The notes under the pieces: generated by a model
The model's database searches: none
What the model saw: only the letters and a program-made list of their open reading frames with translations
What the model was told of the DNA's origin: nothing
Part shown: positions 16,741 through 25,097 of the stretch, one piece after another
Layout of the letters: the number at the start of each line of letters is the position of its first letter
How positions within the stretch are numbered: the first letter of the stretch is position 1
Translations under genes and position numbers: made by a program
Assembly (NCBI GenBank): GCA_900549485.1
Contig: UROG01000005.1
Coordinates: 15,808 to 79,807, forward strand
Source of the DNA: an uncultured Eubacteriales bacterium
Lineage (GTDB): Bacteria; Bacillota; Clostridia; Oscillospirales; Oscillospiraceae
DNA: 64,000 nt
Direction: 5' to 3'

Positions 16741-17901
16741 ATTAATAAGACAGCTTCAAAAACGTCAAAGACCGCGCTGACGGTGCTTGTTATTGCCGTA
16801 TCAGCGGTATTGATTATCACAGGCACTCTTGCAGCGGCGGCGTGGCTGGATAAGCTTTTCAAAGCGCTCAATATGGGTGAGGGCATGATCGCTTTTGCTA
16901 AAAAACTGCAAAAGCTCAACCCGTGGATAAATACGGGCGCCGCGCTGATCGGGCTTACCGCTATATGCCTTTGGCTCGACTCGCGTACACCGGTAAAACG
17001 CGGCAGCTCCGCGCTACGCTCCAATCTTATAAGGGAGCCGCTGAAAAAGCTTGCTATACTTTTTATTATCCCGATAATTGCCGCGTTTTCGATCGGCTTT
17101 ATCTGGCCGTTCTGCAAGGGCTTTTTCCTCTCATTCTGCAAATTCAAAACCACGAGTAATCCCACGTGGTTAGGGTTTTCCAATTACGGGAAAGCGCTCA
17201 ATGACGCAAGCTTCCGCCATGCGTTCAGCTATACGTCCCTGTTTGCCGTGACGTCTCTTGTACTGATAAATGTCTTTGCCTTTGCCGTGGCATATGCTCT
17301 TACACAGCAGATCAGGGGCAGCAACATCTTCAGAACTGTTTTCTTTATGCCAAACCTCATCGGCGGTATCGTTCTCGGATATATCTGGTCGATGATATTC
17401 GACGGTATTCTTTCGCGCTTCGGCACGTCTATACTTATGAACACGGCCTACGGATTCTGGGGGCTGATCATTCTGATCTGCTGGCAGCAGATAGGCTATA
17501 TGATGATAATTTACATAGCCGGACTGCAGGCTGTCCCGGAGGATATGCTGGAAGCCGCCAGAATCGACGGCGCAAACAAGTGGCAGACACTGTGGAAGAT
17601 AACTATACCAAATGTCATGCCATCGATCACCATCTGCACGTTCCTTACCATAACGAACGGCTTCAAGCTCTTTGACCAGAATCTTGCTCTCAACGGGGGG
17701 CAGCCGTTTATCCAGAATCCGGACGGCACCGTAATAAAGACGACAGAGATGCTCGCTCTCAATATCTTCAATACATTTTACGGGCAAAACTCCACGTCCC
17801 GCGGCGTGGCGCAGGCAAAAGCGGTGCTGTTTTTCATACTTGTCGCCGCGATCGGACTTATACAGCTTTCCGCAACACGCAGAAAGGAGGTTCAGCAATG
17901 A
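16741..17901 (+). CDS. sugar ABC transporter permease, MalF-like
   Basis: A permease of about 386 residues with the EAA loop LEAARIDGANKWQTLWKITI that docks the ATPase. Unlike ordinary members it has about 95 extra N-terminal residues with two additional hydrophobic segments before the core (starting near REPLKKLAILFIIPI). The strong site AGGGAGGGG lies six bases before an ATT codon at 16741, and the frame is open from there. The first ordinary start, GTG at 16783, has no ribosome-binding site. I therefore place the start at ATT, with GTG as the alternative. It overlaps the next permease gene by 4 bp. Confidence 0.85.
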   Translation: MNKTASKTSKTALTVLVIAVSAVLIITGTLAAAAWLDKLFKALNMGEGMIAFAKKLQKLNPWINTGAALIGLTAICLWLDSRTPVKRGSSALRSNLIREPLKKLAILFIIPIIAAFSIGFIWPFCKGFFLSFCKFKTTSNPTWLGFSNYGKALNDASFRHAFSYTSLFAVTSLVLINVFAFAVAYALTQQIRGSNIFRTVFFMPNLIGGIVLGYIWSMIFDGILSRFGTSILMNTAYGFWGLIILICWQQIGYMMIIYIAGLQAVPEDMLEAARIDGANKWQTLWKITIPNVMPSITICTFLTITNGFKLFDQNLALNGGQPFIQNPDGTVIKTTEMLALNIFNTFYGQNSTSRGVAQAKAVLFFILVAAIGLIQLSATRRKEVQQ

Positions 17902-18737
17902 TAAAAAAGAACAAGAACAGGGGACTGACGATTTTTTTCGCTGTCATTTCCATCATATACGTAATGCCTATTATCCTTGTGGTCATGAACTCGTTCAAGC
18001 TAAATACCTTCGTCAAGACCGATACCTTCGCTCTGCCGACCGGTGAAATGTTTGCAAAGTTTTCGAACTTTATCAAAGGCATGACATTTGGAAGCTACCC
18101 GTTCTGGAAGTCGGCGCTGTTCAGCCTCGTTATCACTCTTGCTTCCACATTCCTCATCCTGCTCTTTACCTCTCTTGCCGCATGGTATATCGCAAGGGTA
18201 GATTCTCTGCTTTGCAGGATAGTGTATTATGCGTGTGTTTTCTCCATGGTGGTGCCGTTCCAGATGGTAATGTTCCCGCTTTCTAAGACAGCCGATACGC
18301 TCAGACTTAATACCCCATGGACTATTCCCGTTATCTATCTCGGTTTCGGTGCGGGGCTTGCCGTTTTCATGTTCTCGGGCTTTATCAAGAGCATACCAAT
18401 CGAAATAGAAGAGGCTGCGGCAATAGACGGCTGCGGACCGCTGCAAACGTTCTTTTCTGTTGTTTTGCCGATGCTCAAGCCTACAATGATTTCAGTCGGT
18501 ATCCTGGAGATAATGTGGGTATGGAACGACTATCTGCTGCCGTATCTCTCGCTTGACATCACAAAGTACAGAACCATTCCTATACATATCCAATATCTGA
18601 AAGGTTCCTACGGAACGGTCGATCTCGGCGCGACAATGGCGATAATACTTATGGGGATCATTCCGGTCATTGTATTCTATCTTACCTGCCAGAAGCATAT
18701 TATCAAAGGCGTTGCTGCGGGCGCAGTAAAGGGATAA
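17898..18737 (+). CDS. sugar ABC transporter permease, MalG-like
   Basis: A 279-residue inner-membrane permease with six hydrophobic segments and the EAA loop IEEAAAIDGCGPLQTFFSVV about 80 residues from the C terminus. It pairs with the upstream MalF-like subunit to form the channel. It starts ATG within the upstream stop (ATGA) after AAAGGAGG, so translation is coupled. Confidence 0.93.
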   Translation: MIKKNKNRGLTIFFAVISIIYVMPIILVVMNSFKLNTFVKTDTFALPTGEMFAKFSNFIKGMTFGSYPFWKSALFSLVITLASTFLILLFTSLAAWYIARVDSLLCRIVYYACVFSMVVPFQMVMFPLSKTADTLRLNTPWTIPVIYLGFGAGLAVFMFSGFIKSIPIEIEEAAAIDGCGPLQTFFSVVLPMLKPTMISVGILEIMWVWNDYLLPYLSLDITKYRTIPIHIQYLKGSYGTVDLGATMAIILMGIIPVIVFYLTCQKHIIKGVAAGAVKG

Positions 18738-18749
18738 AAGGAGTCTGTT

Positions 18750-20237
18750 ATGAAAAGGTCAAGCGGAATTCTTATGTCTCTTTCCTCGCTCCCGTCTCCG
18801 TATGGAATAGGGACAATGGGTAAAGCGGCCTATGATTTTGTGGATTTTCTTTATGCTTCAAAACAAAGCTGGTGGCAGTTTCTCCCACTGGGACCGACAA
18901 CTTATGGGGACAGCCCGTATTCTTCTCCGTCTTCTTTTGCCGGAAACCCCTATTTTATAGATCTTGATATGCTTGTGTCAGAGCATTTGCTTGAGCAGGA
19001 AGATCTTGACGGAATAAGCTGGGGCAGCGATCCGGAGAATGTTGACTATGGCGCTGTATATGCGCACCGTTTCCGGCTTTTACGTATTGCTTTTTCCCGC
19101 GCCCCGGATGCCCTTTTGAAAGACACGGATTCATTTTACACCTCAAACAAATATTGGCTTGATAATTATGCGCTGTATATGAGCCTTAAAACTGAGTTCG
19201 GTCATGTCTCGTGGACCCAATGGCCGGACGACATTCGCCTTAGACGTAAAGAAGCGGTAAGCTATTACACCGAAAAACTCAGCGGTGAAATACGCTTCTG
19301 GATATTTGTGCAGTATCTGTTTTTCCGGCAGTGGGAAGCACTCAAGAGCTATGCGCACGAAAAGGGGATAGGCTTTATCGGAGACATCCCTATATATATG
19401 GCGATGGATTCCGCTGACGTCTGGAGTGAGCCGGAGTTTTTTCTGCTGGATGAATACTGCGTTCCCACAGAGGTCTCCGGAGTGCCGCCGGATGAATTTA
19501 CCGCCGACGGGCAGCTCTGGGGCAACCCGATTTATGATTGGGAGCGGATGAAGCAGGATGGATTCGGCTGGTGGAAGCGGAGAATCAATGGCGCTTCCGC
19601 ACTTTACGATGTGATACGGATCGATCATTTCAGAGGTCTTGCAAGCTATTGGGCGGTTCCGTATGGGGATAAAACCGCAAGAAACGGCGTCTGGCGCGAA
19701 GGTCCGGGGATGGAGCTTATCAACGCGCTGAAAGCGTGGTTCCCGGGACTGGAGTTTATTGCGGAGGATCTCGGTTATCCGACACCGGAGGTTGCGAAGC
19801 TCGTTGCGGACTCCGGATTTCCGGGTATGAACGTGCTGCAATTCGGGTTTGAGCCTGATGATGATTCAATATTTATGCCGCATTATATAGAGATAAATAA
19901 TGTCTGCTATATTGGAACGCACGATAATGACACGGCGGTGGGCTGGCTTGCTTCTCTCGATGAGAGAACGGTTGACTTTTTTGATGAGTACACCCACCAT
20001 ACGCAGGATGAGAGCAGATGCCGCACATTGATGCGGGTAGGAATGTCAAGTCCCGCCAAGCTTTTTGTAATGACAATGCAGGATATTCTCGAACTTCCGT
20101 CAAAATGCAGGATGAATACGCCGGGTTCTCCTTACGGGAACTGGTGTTGGAGAATGCTTGAAGGAGCAGCTTCGGGAGAAATTGCGGATGAGCTTGCTCA
20201 TCTGACGCGGCTGTATCGCCGCACGTCTTTCAACTGA
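18750..20237 (+). CDS. malQ: 4-alpha-glucanotransferase (amylomaltase, GH77)
   Basis: A 495-residue cytoplasmic enzyme that transfers alpha-1,4-glucan segments between maltooligosaccharides. Visible GH77 motifs: GIGTMGKAAYDFVDFL, GDSPYSSPSSFAGNP, the nucleophile region RIDHFRGLASYW, the acid/base FIAEDLG and GTHDNDTAVGW. Length is typical. It lies 12 bp after the permease genes and so is likely co-transcribed. This is the best evidence that the transporter imports maltodextrins or another alpha-glucan. Confidence 0.96.
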   Translation: MKRSSGILMSLSSLPSPYGIGTMGKAAYDFVDFLYASKQSWWQFLPLGPTTYGDSPYSSPSSFAGNPYFIDLDMLVSEHLLEQEDLDGISWGSDPENVDYGAVYAHRFRLLRIAFSRAPDALLKDTDSFYTSNKYWLDNYALYMSLKTEFGHVSWTQWPDDIRLRRKEAVSYYTEKLSGEIRFWIFVQYLFFRQWEALKSYAHEKGIGFIGDIPIYMAMDSADVWSEPEFFLLDEYCVPTEVSGVPPDEFTADGQLWGNPIYDWERMKQDGFGWWKRRINGASALYDVIRIDHFRGLASYWAVPYGDKTARNGVWREGPGMELINALKAWFPGLEFIAEDLGYPTPEVAKLVADSGFPGMNVLQFGFEPDDDSIFMPHYIEINNVCYIGTHDNDTAVGWLASLDERTVDFFDEYTHHTQDESRCRTLMRVGMSSPAKLFVMTMQDILELPSKCRMNTPGSPYGNWCWRMLEGAASGEIADELAHLTRLYRRTSFN

Positions 20238-20266
20238 TAAGATGAATATAAAAACGGAGGGTGAAA

Positions 20267-20953
20267 ATGAAGCGCTCGGAAATAAATAAGGCATTGAAGG
20301 AATTGGAAGCAATGTGTTTGCAGGAGCGTTGTTATCTCCCGCCATTCTGCAATTTTACGCCTGACGAATGGAAAAACATCGGTCATGAATACGATGAAGT
20401 ACGCGATTGTATGCTGGGCTGGGATATCACGGATTACGGTCTCGGCGATTTCGATAAAGTCGGTATGTCGCTCATTACCATACGCAACGGCAATCGTGCC
20501 ATGGCGGATAAATATCCGAAGGTTTACGCAGAAAAGCTTCTGTATATGAAAGAGGGACAGTACAGTCCTAATCATTTTCACTGGTATAAGACGGAGGATA
20601 TAATCAATCGCGGCGGTGGGAATATACTTATAAAAGTATATAATTCCCTGCCGGATGAATCAATGGACTATGAAAGCGATGTCACGGTTCATATGGATGG
20701 CCGTACATTTACTGTTCCGGCGGGTACTCAGGTCAGGCTTACCCCGGGAGAGAGCATTCATATCCGGCAGTATATGTACCATGATTTCAGCGTTGAACCC
20801 GGTACGGGCGCCGTTCTCCTCGGAGAAGTCAGCCAGTGCAATGACGACAACACCGATAACCGGTTTAATCCTCCGGTAGGGCGCTTCCCGGCAATTGAAG
20901 AGGATGAGGCGCCGTACAGGCTCCTGTGCAATGAGTATCCGGAAGCAAAATGA
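20267..20953 (+). CDS. D-lyxose/D-mannose isomerase-type cupin
   Basis: A 228-residue cupin. PNHFHWYKTEDIINRGGGN provides the His-x-His and Glu metal ligands, and YHDFSVEPG the later His. This pattern matches the D-lyxose ketol-isomerase family (former DUF1498). Those enzymes interconvert lyxose/xylulose or mannose/fructose with a divalent metal. The ATG at 20267 sits six bases after GGAGG. A GTG two codons earlier overlaps that site and is unlikely. It is last in the sugar operon. Its link to malQ is unclear, and mannose or a related ketose may be a second substrate branch. Confidence 0.82.
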   Translation: MKRSEINKALKELEAMCLQERCYLPPFCNFTPDEWKNIGHEYDEVRDCMLGWDITDYGLGDFDKVGMSLITIRNGNRAMADKYPKVYAEKLLYMKEGQYSPNHFHWYKTEDIINRGGGNILIKVYNSLPDESMDYESDVTVHMDGRTFTVPAGTQVRLTPGESIHIRQYMYHDFSVEPGTGAVLLGEVSQCNDDNTDNRFNPPVGRFPAIEEDEAPYRLLCNEYPEAK

Positions 20954-20959
20954 CAAGTA

Positions 20960-21153
20960 TAGAGACTGTCAAAAAAGGTCTCGCAGAGTTTTTTGCCCGC
21001 AGGCATAAAAAATAGTTTTGATCGTTTTCTACGGCGGCATATACGTCGGAGAAAACACTGAGTCTGACGGGTAACGGAGCGATGTCGAATTGTTCGCTTG
21101 CAGCGAACAATCGAGGCACAGAGCGCAGTGCAGCCCTTTTTGTCAAAGAATCT
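20960..21153 (+). repeat. MITE-like palindromic intergenic element
   Basis: About 190 bp between convergent genes with inexact terminal inverted repeats: CTGTCAAAAAAGG at the left, and the complement of TTTGACAAAAAGGG at the right. Internal hairpins are GTTTTCT/AGAAAAC (21024-21056) and ATTGTTCGC/GCGAACAAT (21089-21111). A 30-bp part at the left end recurs, inverted, near 49.9 kb. No open frame is inside. It looks like a non-autonomous mobile or dispersed repeat. Confidence 0.55.
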
Positions 21154-21176
21154 CAATGATGTTCTTTGGCAAGCTA

Positions 21177-21208
21177 AAAGGCGTGAGCGGTGTACCGCCC
21201 ACGCCTTT
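21177..21208. terminator. strong hairpin terminator between convergent genes
   Basis: AAAGGCGTG pairs with CACGCCTTT, and the inside also pairs (GCGG/CCGC), giving nearly continuous pairing. It serves the sugar operon from the left and proX from the right. Confidence 0.75.
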
Positions 21209-21260
21209 GCCGCATAATAAAACGGTCGCTTGAGACTTTATAATTCTATAAGAAAGGCAA

Positions 21261-21818
21261 TTATTCTTCAATTTTCCACGGAAGCTCGACATACTCGACG
21301 AAATGTCCGGAGGCGGGAATAATTTTATTTATCACGTCATCCGTTTTTATTTTAAGCGATGAGGTGTTTATGCACGGATGGCAGCCGAAATATTCCTCCG
21401 TAAGCAGGTCCTTGTCCACCAGTATACGAACTTCCTTTTTCTCATCGTTCATAAGACCGAGTACGCTTACAGATCCGGGTGTAATATTCAGCGTTCTCAG
21501 CATTTGCTCCTCGCTTGCAAAACTCAGCCTTGCAGAGCCGATCTGCTTTGACAGTATTTTTGTCTTGAACGGCTTTTCACCAGGCATTGCAAGAAGGTAT
21601 ACGGCTGTTTGCTGCCGGTTGGTAAGGAGTAGATTTTTGCATATTTTACACCCGAGTATTTTCTCAACGTCTTCACACGCCTCTATCGTATCGGCACGTT
21701 CATGATCGACCCTGTAATACTTGATATCAAGTCTGTCGAGAAAGTCGTAGCAGGCCTCCTCTTTTTCAATTCTTTTATCGTGAGGGCGTCCCTCGTATAA
21801 GGTGCTGTCAATATACAT
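21261..21818 (-). CDS. proX: prolyl-tRNA editing protein (Ala/Cys-tRNA-Pro deacylase)
   Basis: A 185-residue YbaK/ProX-type protein that hydrolyses mischarged tRNA-Pro in trans. Recognisable parts are RVDHERADTIEACEDVEKIL, the active-site lysine region GCKICKNLLLTNRQ and the C-terminal GCHPCINTSSLKIKT. Length fits the free-standing clostridial form, whose N terminus MYIDSTLYEGRP I recall as typical. The ATG has no ribosome-binding site of its own. A six-codon frame with a strong site ends nine bases upstream and may deliver ribosomes. Confidence 0.88.
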   Translation of the reverse strand: MYIDSTLYEGRPHDKRIEKEEACYDFLDRLDIKYYRVDHERADTIEACEDVEKILGCKICKNLLLTNRQQTAVYLLAMPGEKPFKTKILSKQIGSARLSFASEEQMLRTLNITPGSVSVLGLMNDEKKEVRILVDKDLLTEEYFGCHPCINTSSLKIKTDDVINKIIPASGHFVEYVELPWKIEE

Positions 21819-21827
21819 TTTCTGTAA

Positions 21828-21848
21828 TTATAATGCGCTTTTGCGCAT
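21828..21848 (-). promoter_or_regulatory. possible six-codon leader frame upstream of proX
   Basis: AAGGAGA followed two bases later by ATG opens a frame reading MRKSAL then TAA, ending nine bases before the proX start. It contains the hairpin GCGC-AAAA-GCGC. It may act by translational coupling. There is no amino-acid run that would suggest classic attenuation. Confidence 0.35.
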
Positions 21849-21893
21849 TTTCTCCTTCGTTTTTTATGTGAGTATAGCATCAAAAAAGACGTT

Positions 21894-21922
21894 TTGCAAT
21901 TTTATTTTACCTGTTATATAAT
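21894..21922 (+). promoter_or_regulatory. sigma-A promoter of truA
   Basis: TTGCAA (21894-21899) and TATAAT (21917-21922) with a 17-base spacer, about 30 bp before the truA start. Confidence 0.65.
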
Positions 21923-21952
21923 ATGGAATAAATTGCAGAGAGAGGCGCGGAC

Positions 21953-22687
21953 ATGAGGTATAAACTTTCGCTTTGCTACGACGGCAGCAGATACAGAGGC
22001 TGGCAAAGGCAAAAGAGCACGAACAATACGGTACAGGGAAAGCTTGAGGATACCTTGAGCAGAATACTCGGTCAGCCGATAGAAGCTGCCGGCTGCGGCA
22101 GAACGGATGCGGGAGTTCATGCAAAGCTTCAGGTCTGTTCATTTACTGCGGATACGGATATGCCGTGCGCCGACATTCTTGAGGCTCTGAGAAAGTATCT
22201 TCCGGAAGATATAGGCGCAATTTCGCTCGAGCAGGCTGACGGCAGATTTCATGCCCGCTTAAGCTGCAAAGAGAAAACGTACGTTTACCGTATATGGAAC
22301 AGCAGCGAACCGAATGTTTTCGGACGGAAATATGTCTATTCATACCCGAAAAAACTTGATATTGCCAAAATGCGCAGCGCGGCGGAGCTGCTTGTGGGTA
22401 CGCATGATTTTTCTCCGTTCAGTTCGGGAAAAAAATCCAAAAAAACAGCAGTCAGAACCGTATACAGCATTGAACTAGATAAATGTGATGATCTAATAAC
22501 TATTGCCGTTACAGGAAACGGCTTTTTATATAACATGGTTCGTATAATCGTCGGAACTCTCATTGAAGCAGGAGACGGGAGAAGAGCGGCCGGCAGTGTC
22601 GCGGACAGTTTTGAATCGGGAAAGCGGGAAACCGCCGGTTTTACCGCGCCGGCAGAGGGACTTTTCTTATGGGATATAAAATATTAA
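21953..22687 (+). CDS. truA: tRNA pseudouridine(38-40) synthase
   Basis: A 244-residue enzyme that makes pseudouridine in the anticodon stem-loop. The catalytic Asp is in AAGCGRTDAGVHAKLQ. YDGSRYRGWQRQ at the N terminus and FLYNMVRIIVGTLIEAG near the C terminus are standard TruA motifs. In many Firmicutes truA follows an ecf operon, but here the ecf genes are 20 kb away and it stands alone behind its own promoter. Confidence 0.96.
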   Translation: MRYKLSLCYDGSRYRGWQRQKSTNNTVQGKLEDTLSRILGQPIEAAGCGRTDAGVHAKLQVCSFTADTDMPCADILEALRKYLPEDIGAISLEQADGRFHARLSCKEKTYVYRIWNSSEPNVFGRKYVYSYPKKLDIAKMRSAAELLVGTHDFSPFSSGKKSKKTAVRTVYSIELDKCDDLITIAVTGNGFLYNMVRIIVGTLIEAGDGRRAAGSVADSFESGKRETAGFTAPAEGLFLWDIKY

Positions 22688-22717
22688 GAATATCCAAGAA
22701 AAAATGCGCTGCATCTA

Positions 22718-22746
22718 TTGACAGCGCTGACGAAAATTGTTAGAAT
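22718..22746 (+). promoter_or_regulatory. consensus sigma-A promoter of the RNA upstream of potA
   Basis: TTGACA (22718-22723) and TAGAAT (22741-22746) are spaced by 17 bases. A start near 22753 places the first transcribed bases in the closing helix of the predicted RNA. Confidence 0.8.
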
Positions 22747-22751
22747 AAGCC

Positions 22752-23086
22752 GTCTCAATTGGATAATTGTTTATCCGAAGCAAGATAACGACCGCTATTT
22801 TTAGCTGAGGCCACACGGACAGCCGGGTCGAATGCCGATTTTCCGCGGAATGCGGCGGCAACTTCTGTTGCCTTATTGATTGAGTTCGAAGCTCAAGTTT
22901 TATAAGTTGGTTACTATAAACCGTGCTGCAAAAGCATACATAACTTGTGAAATGGTCAATAAGAGTAGTAAAAGTAAGTTCTTGCTACATAGACTCTCAA
23001 ACCAATTGGGGATTTCAGTCTGCTGTCGAAGCAGGTAAAATCGGATTATCACAGATGACGTATGCGTATGCATGCGTCATTTTTTG
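22752..23086 (+). ncRNA. large structured RNA (free RNA or potA leader), about 330 nt
   Basis: Promoter and intrinsic terminator bracket a region without a credible coding frame. A closing helix pairs TCTCAATTGG (22753-22762) with CCAATTGGGG (23002-23011), and a second pairs AGCAAGA (22779-22785) with TCTTGCT (22980-22986). Inside are hairpins GGCAAC-TTCT-GTTGCC (22857-22872), TTGAG/CTCAA (22880-22896), GCTA/TAGC (22794-22805) and GGTT/AACC (22909-22922). After the closing helix comes CTGC/GCAG (near 23020-23033) and then the terminator. It does not match tmRNA, RNase P RNA or common riboswitches that I know. Large Firmicute RNAs such as raiA are possible, unverified relatives. Confidence 0.65.
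23055..23086 (+). terminator. intrinsic terminator between the structured RNA and potA
   Basis: ATGACGTATGC pairs with GCATGCGTCAT (11 bp with one G-T pair) around a 4-base loop and runs into six T residues. It ends about 20 bp before the potA start, so it either ends a free RNA or works as an attenuator. Confidence 0.85.
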
Positions 23087-23105
23087 TTGTACGGAGGGCA
23101 CACGC

Positions 23106-24224
23106 ATGAAAAAGATTATAGAGCTTAAAAACATCAGCAAGGCCTTTGACGGAGAAACCGTGCTTGACAGAATAAGTCTTGATATTTATGATAATGAATT
23201 TTTGACGCTTCTGGGTCCTTCCGGCTGCGGAAAGACTACCACGCTCAGGATAATCGGCGGTTTTGAAAGTCCCGATGAAGGAGATGTGATCTTCATGGGT
23301 GAAAAGATAAACGATATGCCGCCGCACAAGCGGAACGTCAACACGGTTTTTCAGAGATATGCGCTTTTTCCGCATCTCAACGTTTTTGAAAATGTTGCAT
23401 TTCCTCTCAGGGAAAAGAAGGCTGCAAGAGATGAGATAGAAGAAAAGGTCAAAGAAATGCTCTCCATGGTTGCGCTTACAGGCTTTGAGCAGCGTTCCGT
23501 TACAAGCCTTTCAGGCGGGCAGCAGCAGCGCGTTGCCATTGCGCGCGCCCTGATAAGCAAGCCTAAAGTGCTTTTGCTGGACGAGCCGCTTGCCGCACTC
23601 GATCTCAAGCTCAGAAAAGATATGCAGCAGGAGCTTAAAAATATCCAGAAAGCAACCGGGATAACATTTATTTTTGTCACCCATGATCAGGAGGAAGCGC
23701 TTTCGATGTCGGATACCGTTGTTGTTATGTCCGAGGGAAAGATCCAGCAGATCGGTACTCCGGTTGACATTTACAATGAGCCGCAGAATGCTTTTGTTGC
23801 GGATTTTATCGGCGAAAGCAATATACTTGACGGCGTTATGATAGACGATTATAAGGCGGCGTTTTCAGGTCATGTTTTCAGGTGCGTTGACAAGGGCTTT
23901 GAAAAGAAAGAGGCTGTCGATATAGTCGTGCGTCCGGAGGATGTGGACATTGTGCCGGAGGAAAAGGGGATGCTTAAGGGAGTTGTGACATCTGTTACAT
24001 TTCTCGGTGTTCATTATGAGATCATTGTCGATATAAACGGCTTCAAATGGATGATTCAGACGACAGATTTTGTTGATGTCAATGAGCATATCGGACTGTA
24101 TATCGAGCCTGATGCCATACACGTCATGAAAAAATCCGAGTATTCCGGTATGTACGGCGACTATTCGTCGTTCTCAAATGAGCTTGATGAGCTGAGCGAT
24201 GCTGAAAGCGAGATTGAAGAATGA
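23106..24224 (+). CDS. potA: spermidine/putrescine ABC transporter ATP-binding protein
   Basis: A 372-residue ATPase with Walker A LLGPSGCGKTTTLR, signature LSGGQQQRVAIARAL, Walker B KVLLLDEPLAALD and a C-terminal regulatory OB-like domain (from about residue 240, IGESNILDGV). It powers polyamine import. The ATG at 23106 follows GGAGGG by seven bases. A longer frame starting inside the RNA region is rejected. It overlaps potB by 4 bp. Its expression must pass the upstream terminator or start downstream of it, so regulation by read-through is plausible. Confidence 0.95.
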   Translation: MKKIIELKNISKAFDGETVLDRISLDIYDNEFLTLLGPSGCGKTTTLRIIGGFESPDEGDVIFMGEKINDMPPHKRNVNTVFQRYALFPHLNVFENVAFPLREKKAARDEIEEKVKEMLSMVALTGFEQRSVTSLSGGQQQRVAIARALISKPKVLLLDEPLAALDLKLRKDMQQELKNIQKATGITFIFVTHDQEEALSMSDTVVVMSEGKIQQIGTPVDIYNEPQNAFVADFIGESNILDGVMIDDYKAAFSGHVFRCVDKGFEKKEAVDIVVRPEDVDIVPEEKGMLKGVVTSVTFLGVHYEIIVDINGFKWMIQTTDFVDVNEHIGLYIEPDAIHVMKKSEYSGMYGDYSSFSNELDELSDAESEIEE

Positions 24225-25084
24225 AGACTGTGCAGAATAAAAAGCAAGGTCTTATTCAAAGACTTTGCCTTGCGCCGTATTCGGTATGGGCGGCGCTGTT
24301 CATCGCTGTTCCGCTAATATTTGTCGCATATTATGCGTTTACGGACAGTGATTTTAAGTTTACGACGGAAAATATTGCAAGGTTTTTTACGGCGACTTCT
24401 CAGACGAACGCAGGCGAGGTTCACACCTATCTGCTTATTTTTGCACGCTCCCTCAAGCTTGCCGTTATATCCACGCTTATCTGCCTTGTTCTCGGCTATC
24501 CCATGGCGTATATTATTTCACGCTCAAATCCACGCACGCAGAAGATACTTATTACGCTTATAATGATCCCTATGTGGATGAATTTCCTTATCAGAACCTA
24601 CGCGTGGATGACGATCTTGCAGGACAGCGGTATTTTCAACGGGATTCTTTCGTTTTTCGGTCTTGGAAAGATACACATTATAGGCACTGAGGCTGCTGTT
24701 ATCATAGGCATGGTCTATGACTATTTCCCGTATATGATCCTTCCTATCTACTCTGTGATGGCCAAAATGGATATCAAGCTGCTCGAAGCAGCAAAGGATC
24801 TCGGCTGCAACAACGCCGGTGTGGTCCGCAGGGTAATATGGCCGCTGAGCCTTCCGGGGGTCATATCCGGCATCAATATGGTGCTTATTCCGTCAATCAG
24901 CACTTTCTATATATCCCAAAAGCTCGGCAACGGCAAGTTCTTCCTTATCGGTGACGCGATAGAGGGACAGTACACGGCGAACAATCTTCACTTTGCCGCA
25001 GCTATGGCATTTATTCTTATGATTATTTTATTGGTATGCATGGCTTTCATGCAGCGTCTTGCCGATAAAAAAGCCGCCGTCTGA
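24221..25084 (+). CDS. potB: spermidine/putrescine ABC transporter permease
   Basis: A 287-residue membrane permease with six hydrophobic segments and the loop LLEAAKDLGCNNAGVVRRVI that contacts PotA. WMNFLIRTYAWMTILQDSGI is typical of PotB. It overlaps potA at its start and lies 13 bp before the fused potCD gene, all in one operon. Confidence 0.94.
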   Translation: MKTVQNKKQGLIQRLCLAPYSVWAALFIAVPLIFVAYYAFTDSDFKFTTENIARFFTATSQTNAGEVHTYLLIFARSLKLAVISTLICLVLGYPMAYIISRSNPRTQKILITLIMIPMWMNFLIRTYAWMTILQDSGIFNGILSFFGLGKIHIIGTEAAVIIGMVYDYFPYMILPIYSVMAKMDIKLLEAAKDLGCNNAGVVRRVIWPLSLPGVISGINMVLIPSISTFYISQKLGNGKFFLIGDAIEGQYTANNLHFAAAMAFILMIILLVCMAFMQRLADKKAAV

Positions 25085-25097
25085 AAGGAGCGGAAAT

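Noticed and set aside
22752..23086. tmRNA, RNase P RNA or T-box identity for the potA-upstream RNA
   Set aside because: The tmRNA ends, the RNase P conserved blocks and the T-box AGGGTGG core are all missing.
22947..23105. Longer potA start reading back into the RNA region
   Set aside because: PotA homology begins at 23106 with GGAGGG in place, and the upstream part runs through a terminator hairpin.
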